This document shows, in pieces, positions 52,901 through 64,000 of a DNA stretch of 64,000 nucleotides. A program made the position numbers and the translations under genes. The stretch spans positions 124,001-188,000 of the forward strand of contig JAQGDQ010000245.1 of assembly GCA_030141605.1 (NCBI GenBank). Direction: 5' to 3'. Positions within the stretch are counted from its first letter, which is position 1. Each line of letters opens with the position of its first letter. The notes under the pieces were generated by a model. It ran no database searches and was not told where the DNA came from. It was given only the letters and a program-made list of their open reading frames with translations. This stretch comes from Tubiluchus corallicola (Eukaryota > Priapulida > Priapulimorpha > Priapulimorphida > Tubiluchidae).

Positions 52901-55900
52901 TGCAATTAATCAATTTTGAAAATGAAACCGATGTCCCTCATGTAATATGTACACCCCACAAAAGCAAAACTAACAACTTGCTGATTAGCTGCTGTCAAGA
53001 TAGATGATCTTGAATGGATCATGTTCAGTGTTACTGTAATTAATACTGGAAATTTAGGAAATGCTTTTTATTTAGTCTGGTCAGAGTCAGTATACTTTTA
53101 TTAAGTCAGTTGCACATCCCCTTAGTATAAAAAGATAAGATTTTAGTGCTTTTTGTCTAAGAAGTTTGCTGCTCAGTGGCAGGTGCAATACCCACCCTGT
53201 TCAAAAGTGCAAGTTATTTACTTAGTGCTGATTTAAGTGATTTTTGGTGATGTACCATAAAAATAGATTATTACATAGAATGCGGCAGTTGTGTACTATA
53301 CTTTAATGTCGCTTTGTTTAATATTCTACCAGTACATCTACTAATACCTTACAAATTGGAAAAAAGTTATAAGCATTAGAATCAAGCAACACTAGCCACA
53401 AGCAGTATTTTGATTAATGTGATGTACTTTGGGGAATGAATTTTTTAAATCACTAACTTTGTTGTGTCCCTTTAATGTGTTGTAATTTTGCTGTGCATGT
53501 CGCTAATAATACCAATATACATGTATGTCAATTTGGGACTTAGAACATGAACTAGTTCCTTTTCCTGTAAAATAACTTGGAATTAGAACTCGTTCCTTGT
53601 TTAAATTGAACTAGTTCCGTTTTCTTGTTCAAGAATTTGCAGGTGTAACTATTTGATGACCTGTCAGAACAGAATGTCTTGTAGGTAGGCATTCTATAAA
53701 ATAATTCAATTATGTTGGAAGTAGCTCATATAGTTCTGAAATTAATTATGATTACACCATTTTTATAATTAAAGATTTACTGGAAACCGGTGCAGTAAAA
53801 TGCACACAAAGTGAACTATCCTAAGGAAATTTTTGAAATTGGAGAAAAACTGGCTTTGAGCTTCTGTATGCAATAAAGCTTAAATAATTAAATTTATATC
53901 ATTATGATATAAATAATCTTTTGCTAAATTTGTGAAACTGACACATCAGTGGTTTTTAAGAGATAAACTAGTTTTAATTTTTAAAGTTACAATGTTCTAA
54001 AATTCAAGTAACTTACTAATAGCTTTTACTATTATAGTGGCAATCAACTATGTGAAATAAAACAATTAAATAAAACTATTTAAAACAGGCTTAAGATATT
54101 TCTGCACTTCATCTAAGAATCATGGTTGTAGCTAGAGTTTGCAACATCCGTAACTTGAGTTTGTCATCTCCCCAAAAAATGTGTGCAGACAACCTGCAAA
54201 AAATATTAATGTTCTGATGTTGCTTATTGGTGCTTTGATAATTTAGAGACATTATACGCTGTAGAAAATATGTCTGCCTTTTATAGTAAGTACGCATACA
54301 GTTACCAATTACCTGACAGTAAATACACTATTTGGAATGTTCGCGTATTATTGATTAAAATTTATTTGTCCTATTCATCTGCCTTGATGAGGGTTTTTAC
54401 CAAGGTTGTTGATTAAACTGAAATTCTAATAGTTCCAGTTTAATGTTGATTTCTGGCAAGTTCTTAAAAGGCAGACTAAGTGCTCGTTTATACTTTTATA
54501 CTGTGTGAACATACCTAATTCTGGTTAATAAAATCTGTGAGATTGTTTGGTAATGCTTTTTGTTTTGATTCCCTTTTCAGGTTGTTTGGCAACACTTCTT
54601 GCTTTTATTCTCTTTTTTCAGGTTTAGTAACACTTCTTGCTTTGATTATGTTTTTCAGGTTGTTTGGTAACACTTCTAGCTTTGATTCTCTTTTTTAGGT
54701 TATGGAAATGGGCCTTTTGGTGAAGTTTCTTACTTATGAAGGTTTCATACACAAGTCACAGCTGAATCAAATATGTGCTGGCACACATTCATACCATGAG
54801 TTTGACAAGGTTTGGTTTTTTTATCAATTAATTTTGTAAATTTTGGGATTTAGATAATTGGCATTCATCTCAACTTTCTTTCACCTTTCTTCTACAGAAG
54901 ATTTTCAGTGGTGATCATGTTTTATGAATTATAACTGCTTATTATCAATGGCTTGTTGCTTGATTTTTGCAGTTGTCACAAAAACAGTGATGACTCAAAA
55001 AATATTTAATTTGCTAAATCAAAGACAGGAATTTTTTAAAGTAAGATGATACTTCTCGTTTTTTGTAGTTGAATGCCTGTGTTTTACATGTCCATCCTGT
55101 GACCAAGACTGTGGCTTTGTCGCTCAATTCTCATCTGTTTAACCCATTCAAATGCCTGACTGCTGCATCTCTTTTTCTGACATGTGAAATTGGACAACGC
55201 ATCAAGAAGGCAGAGATTATTCAGCGACTTCCAAGGCGTGGTTTGTATTTGAAGTTGGACGATGCACCTACTTATGGATTTGCAAGTGTTAGTATCTTTT
55301 CCTATTGGATTGGGATAAAGTGTTTCAAAAGGTGTACTTTATTCATTAAAGATGGCTGATGATACTGAAGATTGCAGGAATGGTTTGTAAATTCAGAATC
55401 CTGCAAGCCAGAGTCTAGCATTCAACGTCAGATCTTATTCTGGATTGTGGCGAGACCGAGACCTGATTCATGGTCAAGGCTGTGCTTCTAAAATGAGACA
55501 CTGAACTGCCCAAGGTATCTCAGCCATATTTGGATGTATGTACATTCTCCTCCTTTGAGGTAAACAGTCCAAATCAGCACTTCAAATGAAGCTGCCCAGA
55601 GTGAGAATCGGTTCACCTATCCACTCACTAACCAGCCTTGACATCACCTTAACTGTAGTAGTCAATGCACTGTTGGTACCACTGGGCTCACTTTAAAAGT
55701 GTTACAGTGGAGTAGTTCAACATTTATGAAGTTTGGGATTGCAGCAAGGTGACATTATTGCATTGTTTAAATTTCATTGCAAAGTATTCGGTAACGAAAT
55801 AGGCTAACCCAATTTTTTACACAGCCTGTATTTATGATTGGTTGTAATTACTTGAAAGTTTTTACAAGGAAAAACCATTTAAATCAGTTTATTTTTTCAT

Positions 55901-58900
55901 AGTTGAGTAATACGTGTCAAGATAATTCGAGAATCATTCCACCTGAACTGAAGGTTGGGTCACAGTGCGTGTGCCGCATCCTTGATTGTGATTACATGGA
56001 TCGTGTTCTAGTTGTTACAACTAAAAGGTTTTTGCTATTTGTTGTTATTTTATGTTTTATAGTTAAAGTGTAGATTGATATGGTAAGACAAAATGCCTAT
56101 GATTTATGTTTTTTCACAGGTGATACTTTTATTGCTAATCGCCTAATTGTGCCTTCGTTCATGTTTTTTTTTGGAAACTCCCGGGTCTTTGTAGACACGC
56201 ATTTCTAAACGAAAGCATGCTGTGATAAAAATATTCACTTTCTAGTTGAGGTAATTCAGCATCACCCAATCATATATTATGATGAGATGATGGTTTTATC
56301 CTTCCTGCTTATGAATTTTTTAGCTGCATCAAAAACATTGCTTTTTTTACTTTCTAGTTTTAGTTTTGAGAGAACATTTGTTGTTACAGGAGTATCATTG
56401 ATCAGCAGTTTCTCACTTATGAGGATGTCAAAATTGGTTCAGTTACTAAGGTAATGTTTGATTTTCATCACCTTTTTATATACTGTCATTTTAAAGTATG
56501 AAATCTAATGGGTATCAAATCCTGTGGCATTATCAGTGGCGTAGCTAATGGGAGAACAAGGGAAGCACCCACCTCCTTGAGTACATTTTTCAAAATTGGT
56601 GCTCTTTTACTTGAAATAAGCATGCATTTACGCAACTCATTTGTCAAGATTGACTGACTGAACCAAGGACCAAATTGCCTTGAGTCTAATTATTATAATA
56701 TATTCTTGTCACGCGCTGATAACGTGGTATAGACAAATATATAATTGCTTCATATGTCCTGGCGCCTTTTTACGGGCGTGCCTCCCCCTTAACTTTAGAA
56801 CCTGGCTATGCCCCGGGGCATTATTGTTGCAGAATGTCAGTTTGCAATTTTGTGATTTCAGTTGTAAGCATTTGCATATTTTGACGAGTATGAGTTACTT
56901 CTAAAATTACGTGCAAATCACATATTAATCTGATTTTTTGTGTATTGGCTATTTTCTGCTTTATACTTAACAGCCTCCTGTGTAGTTTAAACACTATAAG
57001 ATGTAAAAACTTTATTTCACTCGTAATTGTACTTTACAAGCAGATAGACAATGGAGAATGAAATTAAATATTTAACAGTGTGAGATAAGGGACGACCATA
57101 TGGTATTTGATTCCCTTGAGCTCCTCCGCCTAAATTAATCAAAATATCTAGTTGTAATCAGAGATTGTAAACCACTAATAAAGTTATTTGTCTGGAACAA
57201 TATATCTCGCTATTTTTTAAATTGTAGTTATCTTCATATTTTCACTGCTACTCGCAGTAATTTAAATTTAGGTTAATATGAAAGCCTATATTACAGACAG
57301 GTAAGAATTATAATAACTTTGTAAAACATGGAACTTTTGAATTACCGTAGTATTTAAAGTAAAAGAGAAAAAATTATATTGATGTCATTTGATATCTGAT
57401 TGATATCTCTGTCAAATTGATATCTGCAATTTGGAAATGTGAAAAACAACTATTATGCATGGACAATTATCTTGAACAATTTTACAAAACTTCTTAAATG
57501 TTGCCATTTGTTTTGAAATCTATAGATTCATTTTGGTTGTTAAATCTGCATAGCTATGCCTGCATTTACTGTTGCCTTAACTAACTGCCATTGTAATTAC
57601 AGTGTATTATAAAGGCTTTCCATCCTGGAGGTATGGCTGTATCATGCAGTGGTAAACTTCGTGGGTTTGTGCCAAATATCCATATAAGTGATTTTGTTCT
57701 GTCGCATCCAGAGAAGAAATTTCACAAAGAAGAAATGGTCAAATGTAGGGTATGTTTTTGTTATAGAAAGAATTAAAAATGTTTTAGTTTTTTGTGTTTT
57801 ATGTAATGCCAGCAGCTGTTAGGCATAATTATCACACTGGTTGTAGATTACTTGAACAAATAAAGCAATTAAATGATGCTTAGTGCGCACTGCAAAATAA
57901 TTATGTTTTTACTTGTTTTGGTTTAGTTTTGCTGTGCAGGGATTTATGACGTATTTTTATTCAAATTAGTCTAATTTGTCTGTACAGCTTTTCTGGAAAA
58001 AAGAGTGTTTTTGTACTTAACATGATAAATTAGTTTCCAACCTGTGCAATAGAATTACTCTTGCTGAGTTTACTTAATTAATGAGATATGCCAAAAACAA
58101 GGCTTGTCTGATTCTGAAAGTGGACAATGCTGAGTGAGTTTAAAAGTATTATTACTAATAGCAGTTTTTGTCTGTAAATAGACTTGTCCTACACTAATCT
58201 CATTTTATAAAATTGGCCCATTTCTTGTATTAGAACTATTTGATTTGCTACATTGAGACAGAGGAGACAAATAAATGAATTGAATTGAATTTAATGGGAA
58301 AACAACTTACAGTCGTCACACTAATAAGTTAGTTCTCCACGACTTCCAAATAGTTCTCACATTTTTCACTATAATTTTTTTACTTTAGGTAATATCATGT
58401 GAGCCGCAGAAAGCTCGGATCATACTTTCGTGCAAAAAGTCTATTGTCAACACCGACTTACCTGTAATTTGCTCATATGAAGATGCTAAGACAGGTGTAG
58501 TCTCTGAAGGTGTTATAGTACAGATTCAGCAGAATGGTTTGTTGGTCACTTTCTGTGGTGATGTCAAGGTATGCCATTAATTAATTCTTACAATTTTAAT
58601 GTCAAGTTTATTGTTATACGCTCACAGTTAATTAAGTCTTCGCACCTTACTCGAAAAGTAGGAAATATGAAAATGTTGTAATGCAGCCTGGATTTCTGCT
58701 TATATTGCAAACACCTTGGGCCACTAAGCTATTCGCATTTTTCCTAGCTAAGGCAGCCCAATGTTCATCCCCTGTAATGTGAGCAATCTAACATTGGAAA
58801 TGCTGAATTTGTTTGGTTATTTATAAGTGTTTAGCTTTGGATTGCCATGATCACTGAGGAATGCAGCAGCCTCATGGTCTGAGTCACCGGCAGTATAAGC

Positions 58901-61676
58901 AGAAGGTTCCTATTTCAAATCCATGCTGTATTCTAACTTTTTTTATGTTTCCTAACTTTCAAATTTGGTATGTAGAGTATAGTTAAATATATATATGTAT
59001 ATATACGAAATCACTGACAATTAATCATCATAATGCTAAACTTGTGAAAGCTGTAAAGCCTAACTAGTCAAATGAAAAACATTATTGCTGACAAAGAGCT
59101 GAGAACCACATAATGTTGATACTACTTCAACACTTGGCGAAAAACAACGATTATTGCATATTTTGTGGTGGAACCCCATGCATAGAATATCAATAGCATT
59201 AATAACATACACTTGGGGATTGGGGATACAGTTTTTGGGAATTGAAGGTGTGTAATGCTTGTAATTGAGATGCAGAAATGTAATGTAAGAAAGAGATAAC
59301 TATTTTAAAATTTGTTTTTCCATTGTATATTTTAATTTGTAAATTTGGACGGTAATTGTTCCTTGTTAAGGTGCTCTTTCATTGAGCATGCTTATAAAAA
59401 AGGATTATTGCATTTTTCGAGAATATTTATTTGGACAAAATGTTAGCTTAAAAGTTTTAGAGTAATTTGCACGAAAACTTTTTCTCATTTTGCTATACAA
59501 TGGACACTCGGCAAAGTGAATGATGTGCGTTTGGCATATTTGTGGAGAATTGTAACATAACATTTTCTTTTACTTTTTATTAATATTTAGGGTTGGGTTC
59601 CCAGGTCCGAAATGGGCTACACTGAAGTACGTTATCCGGAGAAAGTGTTTACCATTGGGCAAGTTGTCAAGTGTCGAATCACTAACTGCAAGTTGCAGGA
59701 AAAACGGTTGTTTTTGACGTTGAAACTTGCCGCTGACGATTCAACCAGAATCACGAAAAGTGTTGTGCCCGACGATTTTGAAATTGGAAAGGTAAATAGG
59801 ATAAATCGTGATGTATTTTTTGTTTTGTCTGTGAATGTTTATTAATGGAGTAATTGATTGCTATAGTTTGCTAGTTGAGTAATCAATTTGGGAAACCATG
59901 TGTTAGTCTTGATAATAAAGTTTTAAGCTATTAATTACTGTCATAAAGTGTGTTTGGAAGAGCAATACTTGATACAAAAAATACTTTGACTTTTTTGTTC
60001 CTAAACAGCTCGTCGATGTTGAAGTTTTGTCGAAAACAGAAACCGGATTGAATGTGAAACTGATTCCATCCAACTTGTCTGCTTTTCTTCCCATAGTACA
60101 TCTTTCTGATCACCTGGAGAATTGTCAACTGTTGGCAGAATGTTATACACCTGCTGATGTGATCAGTGATTGTGTTTATGTTGATAACACAACATTAGTT
60201 GTATCCTTTTATCGAAAAAAGATGTAATTAGTACTAAGCATTAAAACAGTGTCTTCGAAGTAAAAACATTTCGCATTTCCCATCGTTAATTTCCTTACTT
60301 ATTCTTTTGTGCATAAAACTGTTTAAAGTTAGCTCTAGAACTGCGAAGTGTCTGCTGTTTTAACTACAATATTACAAATTTGACAACGGCGTTAAACAAC
60401 CGTGCTAGCTTCATTGTATATGGGTAGAATAGTCATTAGGTTGCTATAGTTGCCATCATAACACTCCATTAGCATTGTTAACATTAGCTACTAATGATAT
60501 TAAAAATAATCAACTGCTGTTTTCGTTTATTTAATAATGTGGCAGAATGAATGCTGAAAACTGTATGTGATTTTCCTTAATATTAGTGATAAGGTCGTTA
60601 GCAAGAAGAAACTTTATGTAACAGCTCAGGAAACTGGACGTCTTATTAGCCGTTTTGAAGACGTACAGGTAAAATCTCATACAGCCTTTTCCCTAATTAG
60701 ACTTTAGGCTGGTGTTTAGAGCATGTTTCTGCTATTTAAATTGGTTTTGCTTTTTACCATAACTTTTTTAAGGTAAGCTAAAAGTGGATGAGCTCTGAAT
60801 TAAAATTAGTGTATGGTTCAGGCATTATATAGGATACAGAGAAGTGTTGTCAGGTGATGCAACTTACGTGTATTGTTACAACTAATCAGGCATCAGGCAC
60901 ATAATTTGCTGCAGTAAAATTCTTGCTAATAGCCTAAGTAAACACTTTATTGAAACATTTTGAAAATACCCCTTCTGCATGTTATAGGTTGGTATCAAGG
61001 TTGTGGGAACAGTCAAAAAGTTGATGCCTTATGGCATTTTCGTGGAATTGTTTTGTTCACTTGTCGGTTTAGTGCCAAAAAACGTAAGTTTTTTTAAGTA
61101 TATTAATTTGTCTTTTTATAGTTTTGGGATTTAATACGTTGAACTGATTACTGTACATATTAAGATAAAATCATTCATTCAGCAAATCAAATGTTGTTGG
61201 GTTGCATTTGGAGTGAACCCTACAGTCGTTTGCTTATCGAAACTCAGTTACTACGTTAAGCCTCTTACTGCTACAGATCTCTTAGGACTGCTCCTCGTTG
61301 GTTCCTAAATGGCAATAGTTTGATCGCAGTACATGCTTTTCTGCTGCTTCTCAGCTAGGCTGAGCTGAGTGTTCCTAGATGCAGAACAAGTGATTATAAA
61401 TCAAGTTTTTTCCTCGGGCTTCTTATCTGTACAATTCTTAACTAAAAATTTGTTGAAAACTACAACCTGACTCAATTCAAGAAAAATATCGGCAGACATC
61501 TTCTATTGCTTGCATTATATTCTATTTTATATGAATTTTATTTTCTAGATATGTAGTTATATATTCATCTTCTTATTTTGCCTTGCTTGCAGTGATTTAT
61601 ATAATATATATAATATCTGTACAATAGTATCTGTATAATATCAACAAATTTAGATTATACTGGCAACATGTAGTCT

Positions 61677-61707
<31 letters not shown>

Positions 61708-64000
61708 ATCTAAAATTGTTGATGCTATAAACTTAAAATATTCACAGCAAATGTAAAAACGTTGTTTTTAGATGATGGCAAACACTCGTCTTTCTGAAGA
61801 TGTGACGCCTTTCCATGTTGGACAGTCTGTGGTTGCCGTAGTAACGGATGTTGATGTAGAGAGAAAGCGCTTTCTCATGAGTTTACGTGCTAAAGATGTT
61901 TACAGCTGTGAAAAAGTAACTGGTTTAGATCTCTTGGAGGATTATTTACAACAATGGGATTTTATTGTGAGCAATTACCAGCAGGGCGGTTAGTATGTTC
62001 ATTTAAAAAAGTGGAACTGTTTGTCGTTATTGTGACGTGGAAGTGTTTCATTTGAATTGTAGCAGGCTATGATCTGATAGTTAAAACTTGATTCGATTTT
62101 GTTTCATAAAATAGCTATAATCACTTTCATTTTGTTGGAGTTGACTTGATTTGTTTTTTCCATTCTAACTTTTAAACCTCATTCTGCCTTGATTTAGTAA
62201 CATAGGTCTGTTACTCTAAAGAGTGTATTTCTTTCAATAAGAAGCATTGATTTTGAATAATTTGCCGGGAATAATTTGGAACAATTTTTGAATACGTTTA
62301 GGGTAAGGCTATGAAAATTTGTCGGCCTAAGAATTATTTTTAAGTATCCTGCATTTTTTGCATTTTACCTATTTCAAACTTTTTGAAAAAAAGAACAGTG
62401 TAGGTATCTTATCGTTCAGATTTTACGTACAAAACAATCTGTTTTATTTTATTAATTTTTAATATTGTTGTGACCGCAACATAAGTTCTGCCATTAGTTA
62501 CAATTAAGTAAATTACAACTATGATTTATAGGCCGAAATTTCCTGCGACGTATAAAAGAGTAAAAGATTAATAATGCCTGAGGTTTACAAAGGCTTTATC
62601 AGGCTGAATATGCAGGGTTAAATATATCCAGTATCACATCGTAAAATATGATACATTTTAACCCCATTTGCAAAGCTGTTTTTCACAATGTTGCTGAACA
62701 TGCAATACACTTATCGCATACATTAAAAGGCTAATGTGGAATTCATGCCCTGAATTTGCTTTATTTTCTAGAGAAATGAATTTCACAGCGATTCTTAGTT
62801 TAGTGGCTTTTGAACACATATTGTGTTCGATATAAACATCTTAGCTCATCTACTTCAAATGGCATGTTATCCGATTGGCTCAGTTTAATTACATGGGTCA
62901 AGAATTTTAATGTCAGTATTAAAAGTGAAGATTTGTCATGGAAATGAACCTAAATACATTAGACTACCATGAAACTTGAAACTGTATAGTTGCATGAAAT
63001 TATTAGATCCAGTGGAAATTGATGCATCTAATTACCCAAACACATGAATAAAAAGGTAAATTGAAATTTAGATCCCCTGAAAGTTATTGCTATACAACTT
63101 GTATAAACTATCGTGCAGCAACTACTGCTACATGAAATGTGTGAGTTTGTTTTGTTTAAGCATTTAAACTTCTGCTTTTATTACAGACATACTAAAACAG
63201 CTTGCTGCTTTAAAAATTGGTCAGGTGCTTGATGTCACGGTTGCAGGTCTGCTGTCACATGGAGTCAAATGTTTTCTTGATGAGAACATTTCTGGTCTTG
63301 CTTCAATGATGCATGTTGAGGGTATCCAGACTTATTATTTTATGCTTGTACAGCATCTTTGATAAGCATGTAATGGTGGTGTCATATGAGCTAGCATTCG
63401 AGCTTTTTTTGTTTAGCTTTACATACAATGAGCTCAGTCAGATATTAAGCTTAATAAATTAATTTTTTTAAATAGCTGCATAGGAATTTAGTCATAACTT
63501 ATTTTCTAAAATTCATTGAAAGCCTTTACAGTGCATATATCAGTGATGATTCATACTTCTATACTAATAATACTACTTCTGTCCATTAATAGATTTAGTC
63601 GGTTAATTGTGTCAAAACGCTTCTGCCCCAAAGTGAGTCTGTTAAGTGATGCCTACTGTAATTAGATATTTTATCATTCTACAGACTGCAGACATACTTG
63701 ACGGTTGCAGTTTCAGGTTGGAGTCCTAGGGCTTGAACATTAGGATGTGAATACCGTAAAATGTTTATTTCTATTTATGTGCTTAGACAAATATCATTTT
63801 TGTCTGCTTCTCATTTTTATATGAATAGCAATTCACACAGCATCACTAGTAGCAGATTCACTGACAGTTGCTGGTGGAGTTCTTTTTGTCCGTCATGAAA
63901 ACATTAACATTTAAATTTGTTTCATTCTTTCAGAAGGAAGACATTACAAGGATGGTGATATTGTGGAGGCTGTTGTGTTGTATGTGGATTTGGCAAATAA
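46948..64000 (+). CDS. PDCD11: PDCD11/RRP5 ribosome biogenesis factor, N-terminal half
   Basis: Rrp5/PDCD11 is a nucleolar scaffold with tandem S1 RNA-binding domains and a C-terminal HAT/TPR region, needed for 18S and 5.8S rRNA processing. Coding exons: 46948-47112, 47658-47768, 48137-48307, 49824-49985, 50433-50556, 51605-51729, 52155-52226, 54699-54809, 55069-55287, 55903-56027, 56390-56450, 57603-57749, 58389-58568, 59591-59791, 60009-60223, 60587-60668, 60988-61083, 61772-61988, 63187-63321, 63934-64000 (cut by the window end). Total 928 codons in one frame, about half the usual protein. Start supported by EGYFPRGGSK, the family's N-terminal FPRGG. S1 domains follow: LTPGMLVLGCIRTV (residue 93), VLTASVSSMEDHGYVMDIG (204), LIPGMLVETVV (about 299), KKAEIIQRLPRRGLYL, SVTKCIIKAFHPGGMAV (about 480), VIVQIQQNGLLVTF, LVDVEVLSKTETGLNV (659), VGIKVVGTVKKLMPYGIFVE (758) and LKIGQVLDVTVAGLLSHG. 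The rest lies downstream. Confidence 0.95.
47308..47331. repeat. (AT)n microsatellite in PDCD11 intron 1
   Basis: Perfect AT run, within the 47113-47657 intron. Confidence 0.95.
54541..54698 (+). repeat. Tandemly repeated 3' splice site region
   Basis: Four imperfect 37-41 base units, each shaped like TTGTTTGGTAACACTTCTTG, a T-rich tract and (C/T)AGG, run up to the exon at 54699. The AG dinucleotides fall at 54579-54580, 54620-54621, 54657-54658 and 54697-54698. Only the last one keeps the PDCD11 frame (VMEMGLLVKF follows). Confidence 0.85.
56534..56816 (+). mobile_element. hAT MITE with 8-bp target duplication, CAGTGGCGTAGCTA type
   Basis: The left end CAGTGGCGTAGCTA is at 56534. The right end, read inverted, is CCGGGGCATAGCCA finishing at 56816 (four differences in 14). 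A perfect target duplication GGCATTAT lies at 56526-56533 and 56817-56824. It is 283 bp, non-coding, in the PDCD11 intron 56451-57602. An unrelated open frame (56680-56904) crosses it and is not a gene. Confidence 0.88.
61681..61707. repeat. (AT)n microsatellite in PDCD11 intron
   Basis: Perfect AT run in the 61084-61771 intron, about 65 bases before the acceptor of the exon at 61772. A shorter related AT/TATA stretch lies at 61590-61615. Confidence 0.95.
63582..63658 (+). mobile_element. Right-end fragment of pogo/Tigger MITE family 1
   Basis: Aligns without gaps, by eye, to the last about 80 bases of the 25184-25762 element. Shared blocks are AGTCGGTTAATTG, GTCAAAA and GCCCCAAAGTGAGTCT, and it ends GCCTACTG followed by TA. 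The left part is missing. It lies in the PDCD11 intron between exons ending 63321 and starting 63934. Confidence 0.85.

Noticed and set aside
52385-52920. Palindromic ATCGATT/TTGATTATAATC blocks at both ends of a 530-bp stretch
   Set aside because: Suggestive of a hAT-like element, but the termini do not align well and no target duplication was seen.
53520-53640. Repeated GAACTAGTTCC motifs
   Set aside because: Such motifs occur inside many hAT elements, but no element boundary could be found.
55288-55359. Open frame continuing past the PDCD11 exon at 55069-55287
   Set aside because: The conserved join is ASLSN, using the donor GTTAGT at 55288. The extension does not match the family.
1-64000. 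CRISPR arrays, bacterial operons, defence islands, phage or toxin genes
   Set aside because: None present. The window is intron-rich animal nuclear DNA.

Overview
The window is animal nuclear DNA, probably from an invertebrate. It is AT-rich and carries spliced protein-coding genes with GT-AG introns from about 50 bases to several kilobases. It is littered with eukaryotic DNA transposons (hAT, pogo/Tigger and Merlin type) and a Ty3/gypsy relic. The presence of androglobin and DCAF17 indicates a metazoan. I cannot fix the phylum from sequence alone.

Four conserved genes lie head-to-tail on the plus strand. (1) The last three coding exons of SSU72, the RNA polymerase II CTD phosphatase (7466-10607); its N-terminal exons were not found in the first 7.4 kb. 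(2) A complete DCAF17, a CUL4-DDB1 ubiquitin ligase substrate receptor (15500-31064; 14 coding exons, 550 residues). (3) A complete androglobin, ADGB (36799-42740; two coding exons, 1,497 residues), compact and intron-poor. (4) The first 20 coding exons of PDCD11/RRP5, the multi-S1-domain ribosome biogenesis factor (46948 to beyond the window end; 928 complete codons seen). For DCAF17, ADGB and PDCD11 the exon phases add up to an uninterrupted frame, which strongly supports the models.

The rest is intron and intergenic DNA. Elements with recognisable ends are: three hAT elements with perfect 8-bp target duplications (21753-22118, 28803-29746, 56534-56816); relics of the first family at 5072-5268 and 5915-6223; a Merlin-like element with long terminal inverted repeats and half a transposase (13096-14710); two pogo/Tigger-type elements inside DCAF17 (25184-25762, 26097-27265), one near the 3' end of ADGB (43286-43454), and a fragment in a PDCD11 intron (63582-63658). 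A 474-bp direct duplication that reads as identical flanks a diverged inverted copy at 4672-5988.

The four genes do not form a pathway: CTD dephosphorylation, ubiquitin ligase targeting, a ciliary/sperm-associated chimeric globin, and rRNA processing. I found no operon-like or defence-like system. The most unusual points are the near-intronless ADGB, a probable GC-AG intron in DCAF17, and a PDCD11 intron whose 3' splice site is preceded by three tandem copies of itself.
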